Positions 9,442 to 19,103 are shown, counted from the stretch's first letter. The stretch: 64,000 nucleotides of DNA from Wolbachia endosymbiont of Oedothorax gibbosus (GCF_936270145.1 NZ_OW370537.1:1178001-1242000), one strand, 5' to 3'. Made by a program: numbers and translations. The notes: generated by a model from the sequence alone, not told the origin.

Positions 9442-10697
9442 GGGAATGTTCAAAAAAGTGTGTCAAACCGCATTTTTAATTCAACTCAATTTTCAACCTA
9501 GCAGGAAAGAAGATATCAAGTTGAGATATAGTTAAAGCCCAATTGGGATAGTCCAATTTTGCTCTACCTTTTTTATAGCACAATATACCTGTTTATACAA
9601 GGCATTTGTGCTGGTAAATGAGCCCTTAGTTTTAGTAAATTTTCTGATTTGTCTATGCAGCCCCTCAATAGGATTGGTGGTATAAATTATCCTCCTCAGA
9701 ATACTTGAAATAGCCGGATCCAATTATTCTGCCAGGATTTTATGACTAGTGGGTCCCCATTTTTCTTCCAACTCAAGCAGAGCAATTTCTCTACTTGAAG
9801 CCTGATATACTTTTTTTAAATCACTCATAAAAATCTTTACATCTTTGCTGGATACATATTTTAGAGAATTGCGTATCTGATGCACCACACATAGCTGTAC
9901 TTCCGCATTAGGAAACACACTGTTTATGGCTGTAGGAAAGCTTTTTAGCCCATCTACACATGCAATTAGAATATCTTCTACTCCTCTTTCTTTTAGATCA
10001 TTTAGTACTCCCAACCAGAACTTCACTTTCAGCCAAATAAAAGCCCAAGACTTCTTTTCTGCCATTTTGCCAATATATTGTACATACATTTACTTACGCA
10101 ATGTCCATCCTCTTTGACCTTAAAAAACCATGAACACTATCGGATATACAGATTGCAGCGGCCATTCGTTGATTACTGGTAGCAGTTTGTCAGTAATACT
10201 GGATATCTCTGCTGCCGATATTTTGTGATCGTAAATTTCTTCTACATGTGACGCTATATCTCTATAGCCCATACCACTGGCAAATGTGCTCAAAATCTTC
10301 GTTTCAAGCTCTGGTTTGTTTGCCTTTTTTTGACTATTTGCGGCTCAAAACTTCCTTCTCTATCTCTTGGTGTTAACAGTTCAAATGAACCTGCACTTGT
10401 ACGCAAAGTCTTTCCATTTCTCCCATTTCTTCGATTATTTTCTTCACTTTCAGCCAATAAGTGATTTTCTATTTCACCTTCTAGACTCGCCTCCAGCAGC
10501 TTTTTTAAACGGTGTTAATCCTTCCTGTCAGCGGCCTTCCTTCTCGTATAGACGATAGAATATTTGCTTCCAGTTCTTTATAGTCTACCAAACCAGTAGT
10601 TTTATTTGCTATTCTTTGATTCATATGTGAAACCTCCATTTTTTTATATCAATTTATTACTTTTTTTTCGGTTTGACACACTTTTTTGAACATTCCC
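9442..10697 (-). mobile_element. IS256-family element, degenerate
   Basis: Inverted repeats of 29 bp (starting GGGAATGTTCAAAAAAGTG) mark both ends: 9442-9470 and 10669-10697. The single transposase gene inside is broken. The bases flanking the two ends do not form a direct repeat, and the left flank is an IS481 fragment while the right flank is a hydrolase gene. The element therefore probably marks a rearrangement rather than a simple insertion. Confidence 0.8.
9532..10624 (-). pseudogene. IS256 (mutator-type) transposase pseudogene
   Basis: The ancestral start is ATG 10624 (MNQRIANKTTGLVDYKELE). An in-frame stop follows after about 38 codons, then further stops and shifts. Two readable blocks remain. 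9724-10089 has CVDGLKSFPTAINSVFP and VQLCVVHQIRNSLKYV, the mutator-family core with catalytic Asp. 9532-9723 has the TTNPIEGLHRQIRKFTKTKGSF motif with the catalytic Glu. The order and spacing match an approximately 400-aa IS256 transposase. It cannot make an active protein. Confidence 0.85.
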
Positions 10698-11431
10698 CAA
10701 AATTCTCTAATGGTCTTAAATAAAACTTCCCGCGAATGATTGTCAGACATGTTATGCTCTGCTGATTTTATCAAGTATACTTCAACATCGGTTGACTTGA
10801 TTTTTTCAGCTAAATTCAATGAAGTTTGATAAGGAACATCTTTATCATTAATGCTATGCAATAAGCGCACAGGACAGTTTATATCTATTGCTTCTCTGTT
10901 TAAAAGAAGGTTCTTTCTGCCATCTTCGATCAAATTTTTAGTTATTTTGTATGTACAATGCTCTGAAGTGAAATCTATTGCACCTTTAGAATCTAGTTCT
11001 TCCTTTTGCTTGCCTGACAATTGCTTGAATATCAAATCTTCAGTAAAATCAGGAGCAGACGATATGCCGATTAATGCTGCAATTTTTTCCGGAAATTGAA
11101 GGGCAGTGAGCAGCATCAGCCATCCTCCCATACTTGAACCTATAATTATTTGTTTATCGCTAGTTAATTCACTCATCACTTTAGCACAATTTTTTTGCCA
11201 ATCACTTATTGTATAATTAGAAAAATTACCGCTTGAATAACCGTGACCAAAATAATCAAATAGCACAAGTGCTACATCATTTTCTTGGCAAAATTTGTAA
11301 ATAGCAGTTGCTTTAGTTCCATCCATATTAGATGCAAATCCACCGAAAAAAACTACAGAAGCTTTCTTCCCTTGTAGCTTTCGATATGCTATGTGACCAT
11401 TATTTCCATCAAACAATTTGCAATAATTCAT
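10649..11431 (-). CDS. alpha/beta hydrolase with C-terminus replaced by IS256 end
   Basis: The protein is a single-domain alpha/beta hydrolase of the serine aminopeptidase type. Features are the oxyanion region FFGGFASNMDG, the strand LVLFDYFGHGYSSG, the nucleophile elbow IGSSMGG (GxSxG), and the terminal catalytic His in SAEHNMSD. The substrate cannot be told. I start it at ATG 11431, one base after the cytochrome c stop; an in-frame ATG at 11449 overlaps that gene. The last 15 or so residues (GMFKKVCQTEKKVIN) are encoded by the IS256 terminal repeat, so the native end is lost. Because the catalytic residues are retained, activity is possible. Confidence 0.8.
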   Translation of the reverse strand: MNYCKLFDGNNGHIAYRKLQGKKASVVFFGGFASNMDGTKATAIYKFCQENDVALVLFDYFGHGYSSGNFSNYTISDWQKNCAKVMSELTSDKQIIIGSSMGGWLMLLTALQFPEKIAALIGISSAPDFTEDLIFKQLSGKQKEELDSKGAIDFTSEHCTYKITKNLIEDGRKNLLLNREAIDINCPVRLLHSINDKDVPYQTSLNLAEKIKSTDVEVYLIKSAEHNMSDNHSREVLFKTIREFWGMFKKVCQTEKKVIN

Positions 11432-11432
11432 A

Positions 11433-11951
11433 CTACTTTGGCAAAGCAACCGGACTATTGCTCATCGAACGCAAATAGCTGACTAGATCTGCAATTTCTT
11501 GTGGATTGGAAATGCCTGCAAATGCCATACGTGTACCTTTTATATAGGCTTTTGGGTTCTTTAAAAAGGCAAATAGCTCCTCATATCCCCATTTTCCACC
11601 TTTTTCAAGCACTGCTTTTGAGTAATTGAATGAGTTGCCAAGATGAGCCTTTTTGTTTCCAACTACGTCCCATAAGTTTGGTCCTACTTTATTCATTCCA
11701 CCTTTCTCAAAACTATGGCAAGCTATACATTTTTTCGCTGCTGATTTACCTTTCTCAAAGCTAGCATTCTGCATAAGCACTCCAATATCCAGCGCCACTT
11801 GCTCGATTTTTTGCTGAGGCTCAGCAGCTACTATCGTTTGGTGTTCGATCTCATATTCTTCTGGACTATACAGCATATCAACTACATTACTAACTATCAT
11901 AATGATTAGCCCAGAAAGTAAAATCGATGCTGCAATCTTATTAAGCTCCAT
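11433..11951 (-). CDS. Membrane-anchored class I cytochrome c (CycM-type)
   Basis: The protein carries electrons in the periplasmic face of the respiratory chain, probably between the bc1 complex and cytochrome oxidase. An uncleaved N-terminal membrane anchor (about residues 6-24) is followed by a linker. One cytochrome c domain has the haem motif CIACH (C75, C78, H79) and the axial Met142 in TRMAFAGI. The GPNLWDVVG and FAFLKNPKAY segments are typical of alphaproteobacterial c552/CycM proteins. 172 aa is the usual length. It leads directly into the hydrolase gene. Confidence 0.9.
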   Translation of the reverse strand: MELNKIAASILLSGLIIMIVSNVVDMLYSPEEYEIEHQTIVAAEPQQKIEQVALDIGVLMQNASFEKGKSAAKKCIACHSFEKGGMNKVGPNLWDVVGNKKAHLGNSFNYSKAVLEKGGKWGYEELFAFLKNPKAYIKGTRMAFAGISNPQEIADLVSYLRSMSNSPVALPK

Positions 11952-12076
11952 AGTTAATTTTATTAAGTAATGTTACTTAAATTATGCAAATATTTTTGCA
12001 AACAGCAAACAATTACCTTAAAGCTCGCTAAAGATAAGAGTCTCTACCACTTAAAATAAGCTCCTTCCCGTTCTGC

Positions 12077-12180
12077 TTAAGCAGGTCCATATACACAATT
12101 ATCTGGCATAACATATTCATTTATACTTCCTGCAAACATTGATGCAACAGTTACACCTGTAACTATTCCTGTGGGTTTTT
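12077..12180 (-). pseudogene. Short coding remnant cut by a palindromic repeat
   Basis: On the minus strand a frame reads KPTGIVTGVTVASMFAGSIN then EYVMPDNCVYGPA and stops at 12077. Its 5' side runs into a family B palindrome (12187 onward) and a stop, with no start codon except an internal ATG. The residue composition looks like a secreted or membrane-associated small protein. I do not recognise it. It is most likely the 3' end of a lost gene. Confidence 0.3.
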
Positions 12181-12186
12181 ATGACG

Positions 12187-12250
12187 GCATCCTGTCATTC
12201 CAGTACCCAGACACTGGTTTCCATCCAAGAGGGTGTCATGCAAGTAGCTG
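12187..12250. repeat. Palindromic repeat (family B)
   Basis: The unit contains CCTGTCATTCCAGTACCCAG, ACACTGG and GGTGTCATGCAAGTAGCTGA. It lies between folD and the cytochrome c gene, and contacts the truncated small ORF to its left. Confidence 0.65.
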
Positions 12251-12283
12251 ATTTAAGAAACATACATGTTGCTTCATTATATC

Positions 12284-13156
12284 TCAACTAATGAAATTAG
12301 AAGCATCAACTCCCTTCTGCAAGCAAGCAGCAATAACAGTGTTCATCATTAGAAATGCAATTGTCATTGGGCCAACGCCCCCGGGTACTGGGGTAATAGC
12401 TTTGACTTTTTCTTTTATTCCCCCGAAGTCAACATCACCTACGAGCTCTCCTACGTTAACGCTATTTATGCCAACATCGATCACTATTGCACCTTTCTTT
12501 ATCCAGTCTGCTTGAACAAAATTTGGCTTTCCGACTGCTGCAACTACTATATCCGCTTTAGAGCAATATTCAGCTAAATCCTTACTCTGTGAGTGCAAGA
12601 TGGTAACAGTGCAGTTTTCTTGCAACAATAGATGAAACATTGGTTTACCTACGATATTTGACCTGCCAATCACAACTGCGTTTTTACCGGAAAGATTCTC
12701 TTCAATTGATTTAATTAAATGCAAAGAACCTTTAGGAGTGCAAGGTATAAGGCAATTTTTTTCACCTTTAACTAATTTGCCAACGTTCTCATCATGGAAG
12801 CCATCTACATCTTTTTCAATACTCACTGCATTAATTACTCTGCTTGCACTAATGTGATTTGGTAAAGGCAACTGCACTAAAATTCCATGTACAGATTGAT
12901 CCTCATTGAATTCATTAATTTTTCCAATTAACTCATCTTCTGAAATATTATCAGGCAAAACAATAGTTTCAGAACTTATGCCTATTGATTCTGCTTTTCT
13001 TTGTTTATTACGAACGTAGACCTGACTTGCTGGATTGCTACCAACGAGAATTACTTTCAGGCAAGGAAAAATATTATGTTCCCTCTTTAGAACATGAATC
13101 TTTTGTGATAGCCTCTCACACAGGTCGTTTGCTATTTTTTTACCATCAATAATCAT
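12284..13156 (-). CDS. folD: Bifunctional methylenetetrahydrofolate dehydrogenase/cyclohydrolase FolD
   Basis: FolD interconverts 5,10-methylene-THF and 10-formyl-THF with NADP, supplying formyl groups for purine synthesis and Met-tRNA formylation. Visible signatures are [19 protein letters not shown] (catalytic Lys), GILVQLPLP, the nucleotide-binding [12 protein letters not shown], and the C-terminal [14 protein letters not shown] chose ATG 13156 (MIIDGKKIA), which gives the standard 290-aa protein and overlaps the ubiX end by 11 bases. An in-frame start 87 bases upstream would run inside ubiX. It is the last gene of the corC-gapR-ubiX-folD cluster. Confidence 0.96.
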   Translation of the reverse strand: MIIDGKKIANDLCERLSQKIHVLKREHNIFPCLKVILVGSNPASQVYVRNKQRKAESIGISSETIVLPDNISEDELIGKINEFNEDQSVHGILVQLPLPNHISASRVINAVSIEKDVDGFHDENVGKLVKGEKNCLIPCTPKGSLHLIKSIEENLSGKNAVVIGRSNIVGKPMFHLLLQENCTVTILHSQSKDLAEYCSKADIVVAAVGKPNFVQADWIKKGAIVIDVGINSVNVGELVGDVDFGGIKEKVKAITPVPGGVGPMTIAFLMMNTVIAACLQKGVDASNFIS

Positions 13157-13826
13157 TGTCACTTCCTTGCCACTCCTTAAAGTCAGGTAATTTGATATCA
13201 AATAAATCCAATACTTTGCCAACAGAATGATTAATAATATCATCCAACGATTTCGGTTTAATATAAAAAGCTGGCACCGGTGGAGTAATAATTGCTCCCA
13301 TCTCCGTTAATTTTAACATATTTTGTAAATGCCCAAGATGTAGTGGTGACTCTCGCACCATAAGAACTAACTTTCTTCTTTCTTTTAGCGTTACATCTGC
13401 AGCCCTTGTCAATAGATTGGAAGTAACACCTGATGCGATTTCAGACATTGTCTTCATAGAGCATGGTGCTACAATCATCCCTGAGGTTTTAAATGAGCCG
13501 CTTGCTATTTTTTCTCCTATCTTTTCTTCAGAATAGTAAAAATCTGCAAGTGATGTAATACCTTCAAGTTTTTCTTTAATCTCATGAGCTAAAGTTATTT
13601 TCCCAGCACGGCTTATTACTAAATGAGTTTCATAACCAGGTTTGGTGTCATTTGAGTAGCTGACATTGGAATCTATACACTTTTTCTGGATGGGAGTAGT
13701 CAAGCTACTTGGATGACCGATGGATTGTACAAGAGATCTATTAATATTTCTTAACGCCTCTAAAATACGTACACCGTAAATAGAACCAGATGCTCCACTT
13801 ATTCCAATTACAATTCTGCTATTCAC
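13146..13826 (-). CDS. ubiX: Flavin prenyltransferase UbiX with in-frame palindromic insertion
   Basis: UbiX makes the prenylated FMN cofactor used by the UbiD decarboxylase in ubiquinone synthesis. The start [18 protein letters not shown] and the later [30 protein letters not shown] and [13 protein letters not shown] motifs are diagnostic. Between LRNIN (residue 29) and [10 protein letters not shown] (residue 66) sits about 36 extra residues (13632-13739). They are encoded by a family B palindromic repeat; without them the protein has the usual length of about 190 aa. Its start overlaps gapR by 8 bases. The insertion lies in a loop near the first beta strand, so function may be kept; this is inference. 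Confidence 0.93.
   Translation of the reverse strand: MNSRIVIGISGASGSIYGVRILEALRNINRSLVQSIGHPSSLTTPIQKKCIDSNVSYSNDTKPGYETHLVISRAGKITLAHEIKEKLEGITSLADFYYSEEKIGEKIASGSFKTSGMIVAPCSMKTMSEIASGVTSNLLTRAADVTLKERRKLVLMVRESPLHLGHLQNMLKLTEMGAIITPPVPAFYIKPKSLDDIINHSVGKVLDLFDIKLPDFKEWQGSDNDY
13632..13739. repeat. Palindromic repeat (family B) inside ubiX
   Basis: The core holds GTGTCATTTGAGTAGCTGAC and, inverted, GTAGTCAAGCTACTTGGATGAC, the same arms as the intergenic family B units. Reading frame is kept across the insert, adding residues 30-65 of UbiX. Confidence 0.85.
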
Positions 13827-14085
13827 TTAACTCTTCTTCGCAACTCATTCCTAATGCACGTTTATAGGTATCAAGCAATATTTCCTGTTCCTCTCTGTCA
13901 TCATCATCCATCTTCCTCAGCCTAATAATTTGTTTCATCACTTTTGTATCCCAGCCTTCATCTGCAGCTTTTGCATATACATCACGAATGTGATCTTGCA
14001 CATCCCTCTTTTCTTGTTCAAGTTTCTCGATTCTCTCTATGTAACCCTTCAACTCTTCAGTCGTTATTTTTACTGTATCTTCCAT
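13819..14085 (-). CDS. gapR: GapR-family DNA-binding protein (DUF2312)
   Basis: GapR is a small alphaproteobacterial nucleoid protein that binds AT-rich, overtwisted DNA. This 88-aa protein shows the family layout: N-terminal LKGYIERIEKLEQEKRDVQD coiled coil, then IRDVYAKAADEGWDTKVMKQ and the IRLRKMDDDDREEQEILLDTYKRAL segment. It overlaps ubiX by 8 bases and follows corC by 9 bases, so it is part of one operon. The family assignment is firm; the chromosomal role is taken from work on the family in Caulobacter. Confidence 0.9.
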   Translation of the reverse strand: MEDTVKITTEELKGYIERIEKLEQEKRDVQDHIRDVYAKAADEGWDTKVMKQIIRLRKMDDDDREEQEILLDTYKRALGMSCEEELSE

Positions 14086-14094
14086 AAAACTCCA

Positions 14095-15381
14095 CTAATT
14101 AATCGCTACTATAGTATTATCAGTTTTTACTTGCACTTCAATAACAGTAATAACATTTTTATCTTTTTTTAAAATCTTAAAGCGAAAGCCATACATGGAA
14201 AACTCCTCGCCTTCGTCAGGAATGCGCTCTATTTCATTCACAATCATACCTGCTAGAGTTGTAGCTTCTTCATCAGGGAGATTCCAGTGTAACTGCCTGT
14301 TAATGTCCCTAATAGTAGATTTTCCTTCTATGTGATACATATTGTCAGATATTTTCTTTATAAAATTCTCCATGATCAAATCATGTTCATCGGAAATTTC
14401 TCCGACTATTTCTTCTAATATATCCTCAAGGGTTACGATCCCCTGCAATGCTCCATATTCATCGATAACAAGTGCAAGGTGTTTCCTGTTCTTACGGAAG
14501 TTGTGAAGTTGTACGCTAAGCAGCGTACTTTCTGGTATGAACCAAGGTTTCGACATAACTTGGGCAATGTCAACTTCTTCTGTTTTATTATCCTTCTCAC
14601 GCAAGGCATTTATTAGATCTTTCACGTGAATTACACCGACAATATCTTCTGGTTCTTTTTGCCATAAAGGAATTCTACTGTGACTGCTGGTTAAAATTTC
14701 CCTTATCAACTCTTCTTTATTTCGATTTATATCAAGAGAAAACAAATTTCTCCTATGGGTCATAATTTGTGATATTTCTGTCTCAGCCAAATCAAGTACG
14801 CTGCTCAGCATATCCAGATCTTGTTGTAACATAGTTCCTTCACTGCGATGAAGAGTAATCATATTACGCATTGCATCCGCTGCAGATATCACTTCCTTAT
14901 CTTTATGCAGCCCACATAGTTTCAGGATGAGATTGACAATAAATTGAATACCTAGCGTCAATGGAGAAAAAATCTTTACAAAAAACAATACAAAATAAGC
15001 AGAAAATGATGCAAATTTTTCAGGATTTTGAATAGCATAAGTTTTTGGTAGAACTTCGCAGAACAATAAAATACAAAATGTCATTATAATTGTTGATAGG
15101 AGAATGCCCTCATTTCCAAAAAGATTGATAAATATTGCTGTAAATAAAGCAGAGCAAGTAATATTAATAATTGTATTGCCGAGCAATACCGTCCCTATTG
15201 TTAATTCTTTCCTATTTAATAAGCGATCTATTATCCTGGCTCTTTTGTTACCGTCTAGCTTTAGCTTATTAACTCGAGAACGGCTAATTGAGGTTAAGCC
15301 TATTTCTGCCCCTGAGAACAAAAACGATAAAATTAACAAAACAAAAATTGCTGATGATACTAAGGCCAATAACCAATCCAT
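14095..15381 (-). CDS. CNNM/CorC-type membrane protein with CBS domains (hemolysin family)
   Basis: This protein belongs to the TlyC/CorC family of inner-membrane proteins linked to divalent cation (Mg/Co) efflux. The N-terminal CNNM (DUF21) domain has three to four membrane segments (about 5-25, 60-85, 90-110, 125-150). It is followed by a CBS pair (MTHRRNLFSLDI and LALVIDEYGALQGIVTLEDI) and a C-terminal CorC_HlyC transporter-associated domain (YHIEGKSTIRDINR). At 428 aa it is full length. It heads the corC-gapR-ubiX-folD gene cluster on the minus strand. The old name hemolysin is historical; a haemolytic role is not supported. Confidence 0.9.
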   Translation of the reverse strand: MDWLLALVSSAIFVLLILSFLFSGAEIGLTSISRSRVNKLKLDGNKRARIIDRLLNRKELTIGTVLLGNTIINITCSALFTAIFINLFGNEGILLSTIIMTFCILLFCEVLPKTYAIQNPEKFASFSAYFVLFFVKIFSPLTLGIQFIVNLILKLCGLHKDKEVISAADAMRNMITLHRSEGTMLQQDLDMLSSVLDLAETEISQIMTHRRNLFSLDINRNKEELIREILTSSHSRIPLWQKEPEDIVGVIHVKDLINALREKDNKTEEVDIAQVMSKPWFIPESTLLSVQLHNFRKNRKHLALVIDEYGALQGIVTLEDILEEIVGEISDEHDLIMENFIKKISDNMYHIEGKSTIRDINRQLHWNLPDEEATTLAGMIVNEIERIPDEGEEFSMYGFRFKILKKDKNVITVIEVQVKTDNTIVAIN

Positions 15382-15471
15382 TAAAGTACGATGTTATTGT
15401 GATAAAAAACAAAGTTAACTTTACATGTTATGAAAGGCATTTGCAAGCTTGAAGTTTTATATTGCCAAATT

Positions 15472-16650
15472 TTATATATCTTTAATCTTAAAAAACAAAT
15501 CATAAAGTATATTACATGCTGCGTTCACATGCTCATCCTCAATGATAAGTGGTGGGGTTATCCTTACTACTTTGTTGTTTAAAACCCTAGTTATTATTAA
15601 ACCTTTATCAAGAGATCGATTGATAATTTTATCAGCTACAGGAGTTGCTAGTTCTATTCCCATTAGTAACCCTTCTCCACGAACTTCTGAAATCATCTCC
15701 GGAAATTCTTTAGCTAAAGACAACAACTTTTCTTTCAAGCGTTTACTTATACTTTTAACGTGACCAAAAAAGCCTTCTTTTAGCATTATATCCAGTACTG
15801 CATTACCAACAGTCATAGCAAGTGGATTACCACCATAGGTTGATCCATGAGTTCCTGGAGTGATTGCTTCTGCTATGTAATCTTTTACTAAACATGCAGC
15901 TAGAGGAAAACCGTTACCCATAGCTTTTGCACAGGTTAGCATATCAGGTTCAATGCCGACATTTTGATAATGAAATAAAGAACCGATGCGTCCATATCCG
16001 CATTGCACTTCATCAAAGCACAAAATTATTCCTTGAGCTTTTGTTATTTCCCTTACTTTTTGAAGATATTCTACGTCTAGTGGATATACTCCGCCTTCGC
16101 TTTGTATGGGCTCTAAAAACACAGCAGCCGTTTCATCGCTGATTTTTTTCTCCAAAGCTTTAATGTCATTTCTTGGCACTTTATCAAAACCAGAAAGAAG
16201 CGGAGCAAAACCTTCGCGTGATTTTTCATTACCTCCAGCAGAAATTGCAGCAATACTGCGGCCATGAAACCCTCCTTCAATTGTAACAATACGATTACGT
16301 TTTGCTTGCCTTTTTGAATAAAAGTAACGACGAATAAACTTAATTGCAGCTTCTGTTGCTTCAAGTCCACTTGAGCAGAAAAAAACTTTATCTGCAAAAG
16401 TAAGGGTTGTTAAACGGTCAGCAAGCCTTTCTTGCTCGGGAATAGTGAAAATGTTAGAGCAGTGCCATAATGAGCTTGATTGCTCTTTCAGCTTATCTGT
16501 AATGTATGGATGACAATGCCCTAAAGAAGTTGTAGAAATACCTGCAGCAAAATCTAAATATTTTTTACCATCTTTATCAAAAAGATATGCCCCTTCTCCC
16601 CTGACTATAGGAGTGTTAAGTCTATTATACGCATTAACAACATGATCCAT
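15472..16650 (-). CDS. argD: Acetylornithine/ornithine-type aminotransferase (class III PLP)
   Basis: A class III PLP aminotransferase of the ArgD/OAT group. Motifs include FFCSSGLEATEAAIKF, FHGRSIAAISA, CFDEVQCGYGR (PLP-binding Asp) and TCAKAMGNGFPLA with the Schiff-base Lys242. STYGGNPLA follows. The 392-aa length is normal. Since no other arginine genes are in the window, and Wolbachia lacks a complete arginine pathway, the physiological substrate may be another omega-amino compound such as succinyldiaminopimelate; that is inference. It appears to be monocistronic. Confidence 0.88.
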   Translation of the reverse strand: MDHVVNAYNRLNTPIVRGEGAYLFDKDGKKYLDFAAGISTTSLGHCHPYITDKLKEQSSSLWHCSNIFTIPEQERLADRLTTLTFADKVFFCSSGLEATEAAIKFIRRYFYSKRQAKRNRIVTIEGGFHGRSIAAISAGGNEKSREGFAPLLSGFDKVPRNDIKALEKKISDETAAVFLEPIQSEGGVYPLDVEYLQKVREITKAQGIILCFDEVQCGYGRIGSLFHYQNVGIEPDMLTCAKAMGNGFPLAACLVKDYIAEAITPGTHGSTYGGNPLAMTVGNAVLDIMLKEGFFGHVKSISKRLKEKLLSLAKEFPEMISEVRGEGLLMGIELATPVADKIINRSLDKGLIITRVLNNKVVRITPPLIIEDEHVNAACNILYDLFFKIKDI

Positions 16651-16778
16651 TTTGTAAGTATTGTGGTATTATCTATACTATACCTGAAATGAATCCATTA
16701 ACACAAAGCTTTTCCTTTAACCTCTTATGCTACTTCAACTAAAAATTTGGCTAATGCAAACCTTTTTTGTCATTCTAT

Positions 16779-16886
16779 AGCTAAAGTGACTTAGTTTTAC
16801 CAACGATTCGCCACTTATTAGCAAAATCCAGAGATATGAGTTTACAGTTTACCAAACCATCGGTATAGCTAAATTGCTTTAGCTAT
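16779..16886. repeat. Degenerate family A repeat with TATAGCTAA ends
   Basis: The gap between argD and the secretion gene (16651-17049) holds CTATAGCTAAAGTGACTTAG, then a partial core (ACTTATTAGCAAAATCCAGAGATA), then TATAGCTAA and TTAGCTATAGG. This is an eroded copy of the element best preserved at 58634-58726. Apart from it I see no gene in the gap. Confidence 0.55.
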
Positions 16887-17025
16887 AGGTAATGAAGGAA
16901 ATGTTAACTATACTTCTTTTTACCATTGTTTATATTTCCTATTCACATGTATTAATATTTTACTCACTTAAAGTAAGCTAACTGCCGTTATTAATATTTT
17001 TGTAATAAAAATTGTATATGGTGCA

Positions 17026-17031
17026 TATAAT
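17026..17031 (+). promoter_or_regulatory. Candidate -10 box for the type I secretion gene
   Basis: TATAAT stands 19 bases before the GTG start, with no -35 hexamer at 16-18 bases spacing. The ribosome-binding site AGAGGAAG lies just before the start. Assigning the -10 role is tentative. Confidence 0.3.
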
Positions 17032-17049
17032 CAAATTAAGAGGAAGATT

Positions 17050-18795
17050 GTGGAAATTACGCCATCAATAAAAAAAGAATTGAAGCAAAGTACTCTATAT
17101 ATTTGCCTAGAAAAATGCAAAAGTGCATTTTGGTTTATCTTTTGGTTTAGTGCGGGAATCAATTTATTAATGTTATTCCTACCACTTTATACCTCTCAAG
17201 TGCTTGATCGGGTGATATCGAGCGAAAGTGTATCAACACTAACTATGCTAACAATTATCACCTTATCTGCATTTGCATGTTCTGCAATGCTTGAAACTTG
17301 TCGGTATTTAGCCATGGCAAAAATAGGTGATTGGATCGATAAAACTGCAACACCAGATCTGATAGTAAGGTCAATCAGGCTAACGTCAGTGCAGAGCTCA
17401 ACTTCAAGTGGTGAAGCAATACGGGATCTTGGAGTAATAAAAAATTTCATTACAGGAAATGGTATATTCTCACTGTTTGATACTCCATGGTCGTTAATTT
17501 ACCTTGTTGTGATTTTCATGATACATACCTCCACGGGGTTTATAGCTATTGCTGGAATCATTATATTAGTCTCTATGGCAATATGGAATGAACTTGCCAC
17601 TAAACGAATATTACAAGAAACCAACGAAGAAACTATACGGAATATCAATGCTATAGATGTTGCAACAAGAAATGCAGAAGTGGTTGAAGCTATGGGCATG
17701 TCAGAATTCATAGTCTCTGATTGGTGTAAACGAAATGATCAGAACCGAGCAATGCAAATTAAAGCACAAAATCGCTCTAATGTGATCACCGGGATAACTA
17801 AATTTTTGCGCTCAACTCTGCAAATATCAGTAATTGGAACAGGTGCATTACTTGCAATCACAGCTCATAAGACTGCCGGTAGCATCATCGCTGCTTCAAT
17901 TTTAATGGGTAGAGTATTAGCACCATTTGATGCTGCGGTTCATACTTGGAAGTTTTTAAATCAGGCTAGAATGTCATATGGAAGGCTACAAAGGCTTATA
18001 TTAACATCGCCAAAAAGAGAGCAAACGATGGCTCTACCAGAACCTGAAGGAAAATTGGAATTTGATAGAGTATTTTTTACTCCTTATGGAAGCAATAAGC
18101 CGACAGTAAAAGGAATATCATTTGTAATAGAACCAGGGGACGTAGTTGGTGTTATAGGGGCCAGTGCTTCTGGTAAATCAACCATTGCGAAACTAACTGT
18201 TGGTGTATGGAAGCCAATATCTGGTGTAGTCAGACTAGATGGCGCTGATGTATATACTTGGAATCGAGAAAATTTTGGTAATTATGTTGGCTACTTACCT
18301 CAAGATATTGAGTTATTTAACACTAGTATCAAAGCTAATATTGCTCGCATGAGACCAGATCCAAATCCTGAAGAAATAATCAAAGCAGCAAAAATTGCAG
18401 GAATACATGAACTAATACTAAGCTTACCAAATGGATATGACACAACAATAGGAGGTCCAGGAGGAGTAACGCTCTCTGGCGGCCAAAAACAGCTTCTTGG
18501 ACTTGCCAGAGCTTTCTATGGTCACACAAAACTTTTAGTACTTGATGAACCAAACGCTAACTTAGATAGCAATGGAGAGGCATGCTTAATTAATGCAGTT
18601 GGCATTGCAAGAAAGCAAAATACTACTACTGTTATCATCACTCACAAGCTACCGCTACTATCCGTGGTTGATAAAGTGATTCTCATGTCAGATGGTGTCA
18701 TTTACGCTATGGGACCAAAAGATGAGATTTTGAGTAAATTAGTTGCTCCATCATCAAATACCACAGAGGATGAACGTTCTTCAGCAAATGGTTAG
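17050..18795 (+). CDS. Type I secretion system permease/ATPase (PrtD-like)
   Basis: This inner-membrane ABC exporter powers one-step protein secretion together with a membrane-fusion protein and an outer-membrane TolC. The N-terminal half (about residues 30-300) is a six-helix ABC transmembrane domain of the PrtD type, without the C39-like peptidase domain. The ATPase half has Walker A GASASGKST (370-378), the LSGGQKQLLGLARA signature, Walker B LLVLDEPNANLD and a switch His in VIITHK. The start is GTG 17050, supported by AGAGGAAG upstream. The fusion protein and TolC are not in this window. The substrate is unknown; ankyrin or other effector proteins are commonly proposed. Confidence 0.92.
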   Translation: MEITPSIKKELKQSTLYICLEKCKSAFWFIFWFSAGINLLMLFLPLYTSQVLDRVISSESVSTLTMLTIITLSAFACSAMLETCRYLAMAKIGDWIDKTATPDLIVRSIRLTSVQSSTSSGEAIRDLGVIKNFITGNGIFSLFDTPWSLIYLVVIFMIHTSTGFIAIAGIIILVSMAIWNELATKRILQETNEETIRNINAIDVATRNAEVVEAMGMSEFIVSDWCKRNDQNRAMQIKAQNRSNVITGITKFLRSTLQISVIGTGALLAITAHKTAGSIIAASILMGRVLAPFDAAVHTWKFLNQARMSYGRLQRLILTSPKREQTMALPEPEGKLEFDRVFFTPYGSNKPTVKGISFVIEPGDVVGVIGASASGKSTIAKLTVGVWKPISGVVRLDGADVYTWNRENFGNYVGYLPQDIELFNTSIKANIARMRPDPNPEEIIKAAKIAGIHELILSLPNGYDTTIGGPGGVTLSGGQKQLLGLARAFYGHTKLLVLDEPNANLDSNGEACLINAVGIARKQNTTTVIITHKLPLLSVVDKVILMSDGVIYAMGPKDEILSKLVAPSSNTTEDERSSANG

Positions 18796-19103
18796 TTCTA
18801 AATTCTGTATCTGAAATAACAACTGTTCCAGAGAAATATATATTTCTTTACCATTAGAAATAATATTACAAGAATAGTAAATAGATTAATAACTCCTATT
18901 AATTAAAGTTAATCGGCAGATAGTGTATATTTCTAATTAATTTAATCTATTAATTAAATAGATTAATATTAGTAGTAACTTTATAAAAAAATTATGATAT
19001 AAATAATGTTGCTACGAAGATTTATAACAATATTTCCCTCTAACGTTTAATGAATTTCAATAAATTACCTTTTTAATTCTAGATAAGTATACACTTTGTT
19101 AAT
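18796..19103. other. AT-rich intergenic region with a 9-bp hairpin
   Basis: No ORF is evident. A stem TAATCTATT/AATAGATTA with a 5-base loop lies at 18943-18965 and is not followed by a T run. It is therefore a weak candidate for a terminator; it could equally be an operator for the downstream operon. Confidence 0.35.
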
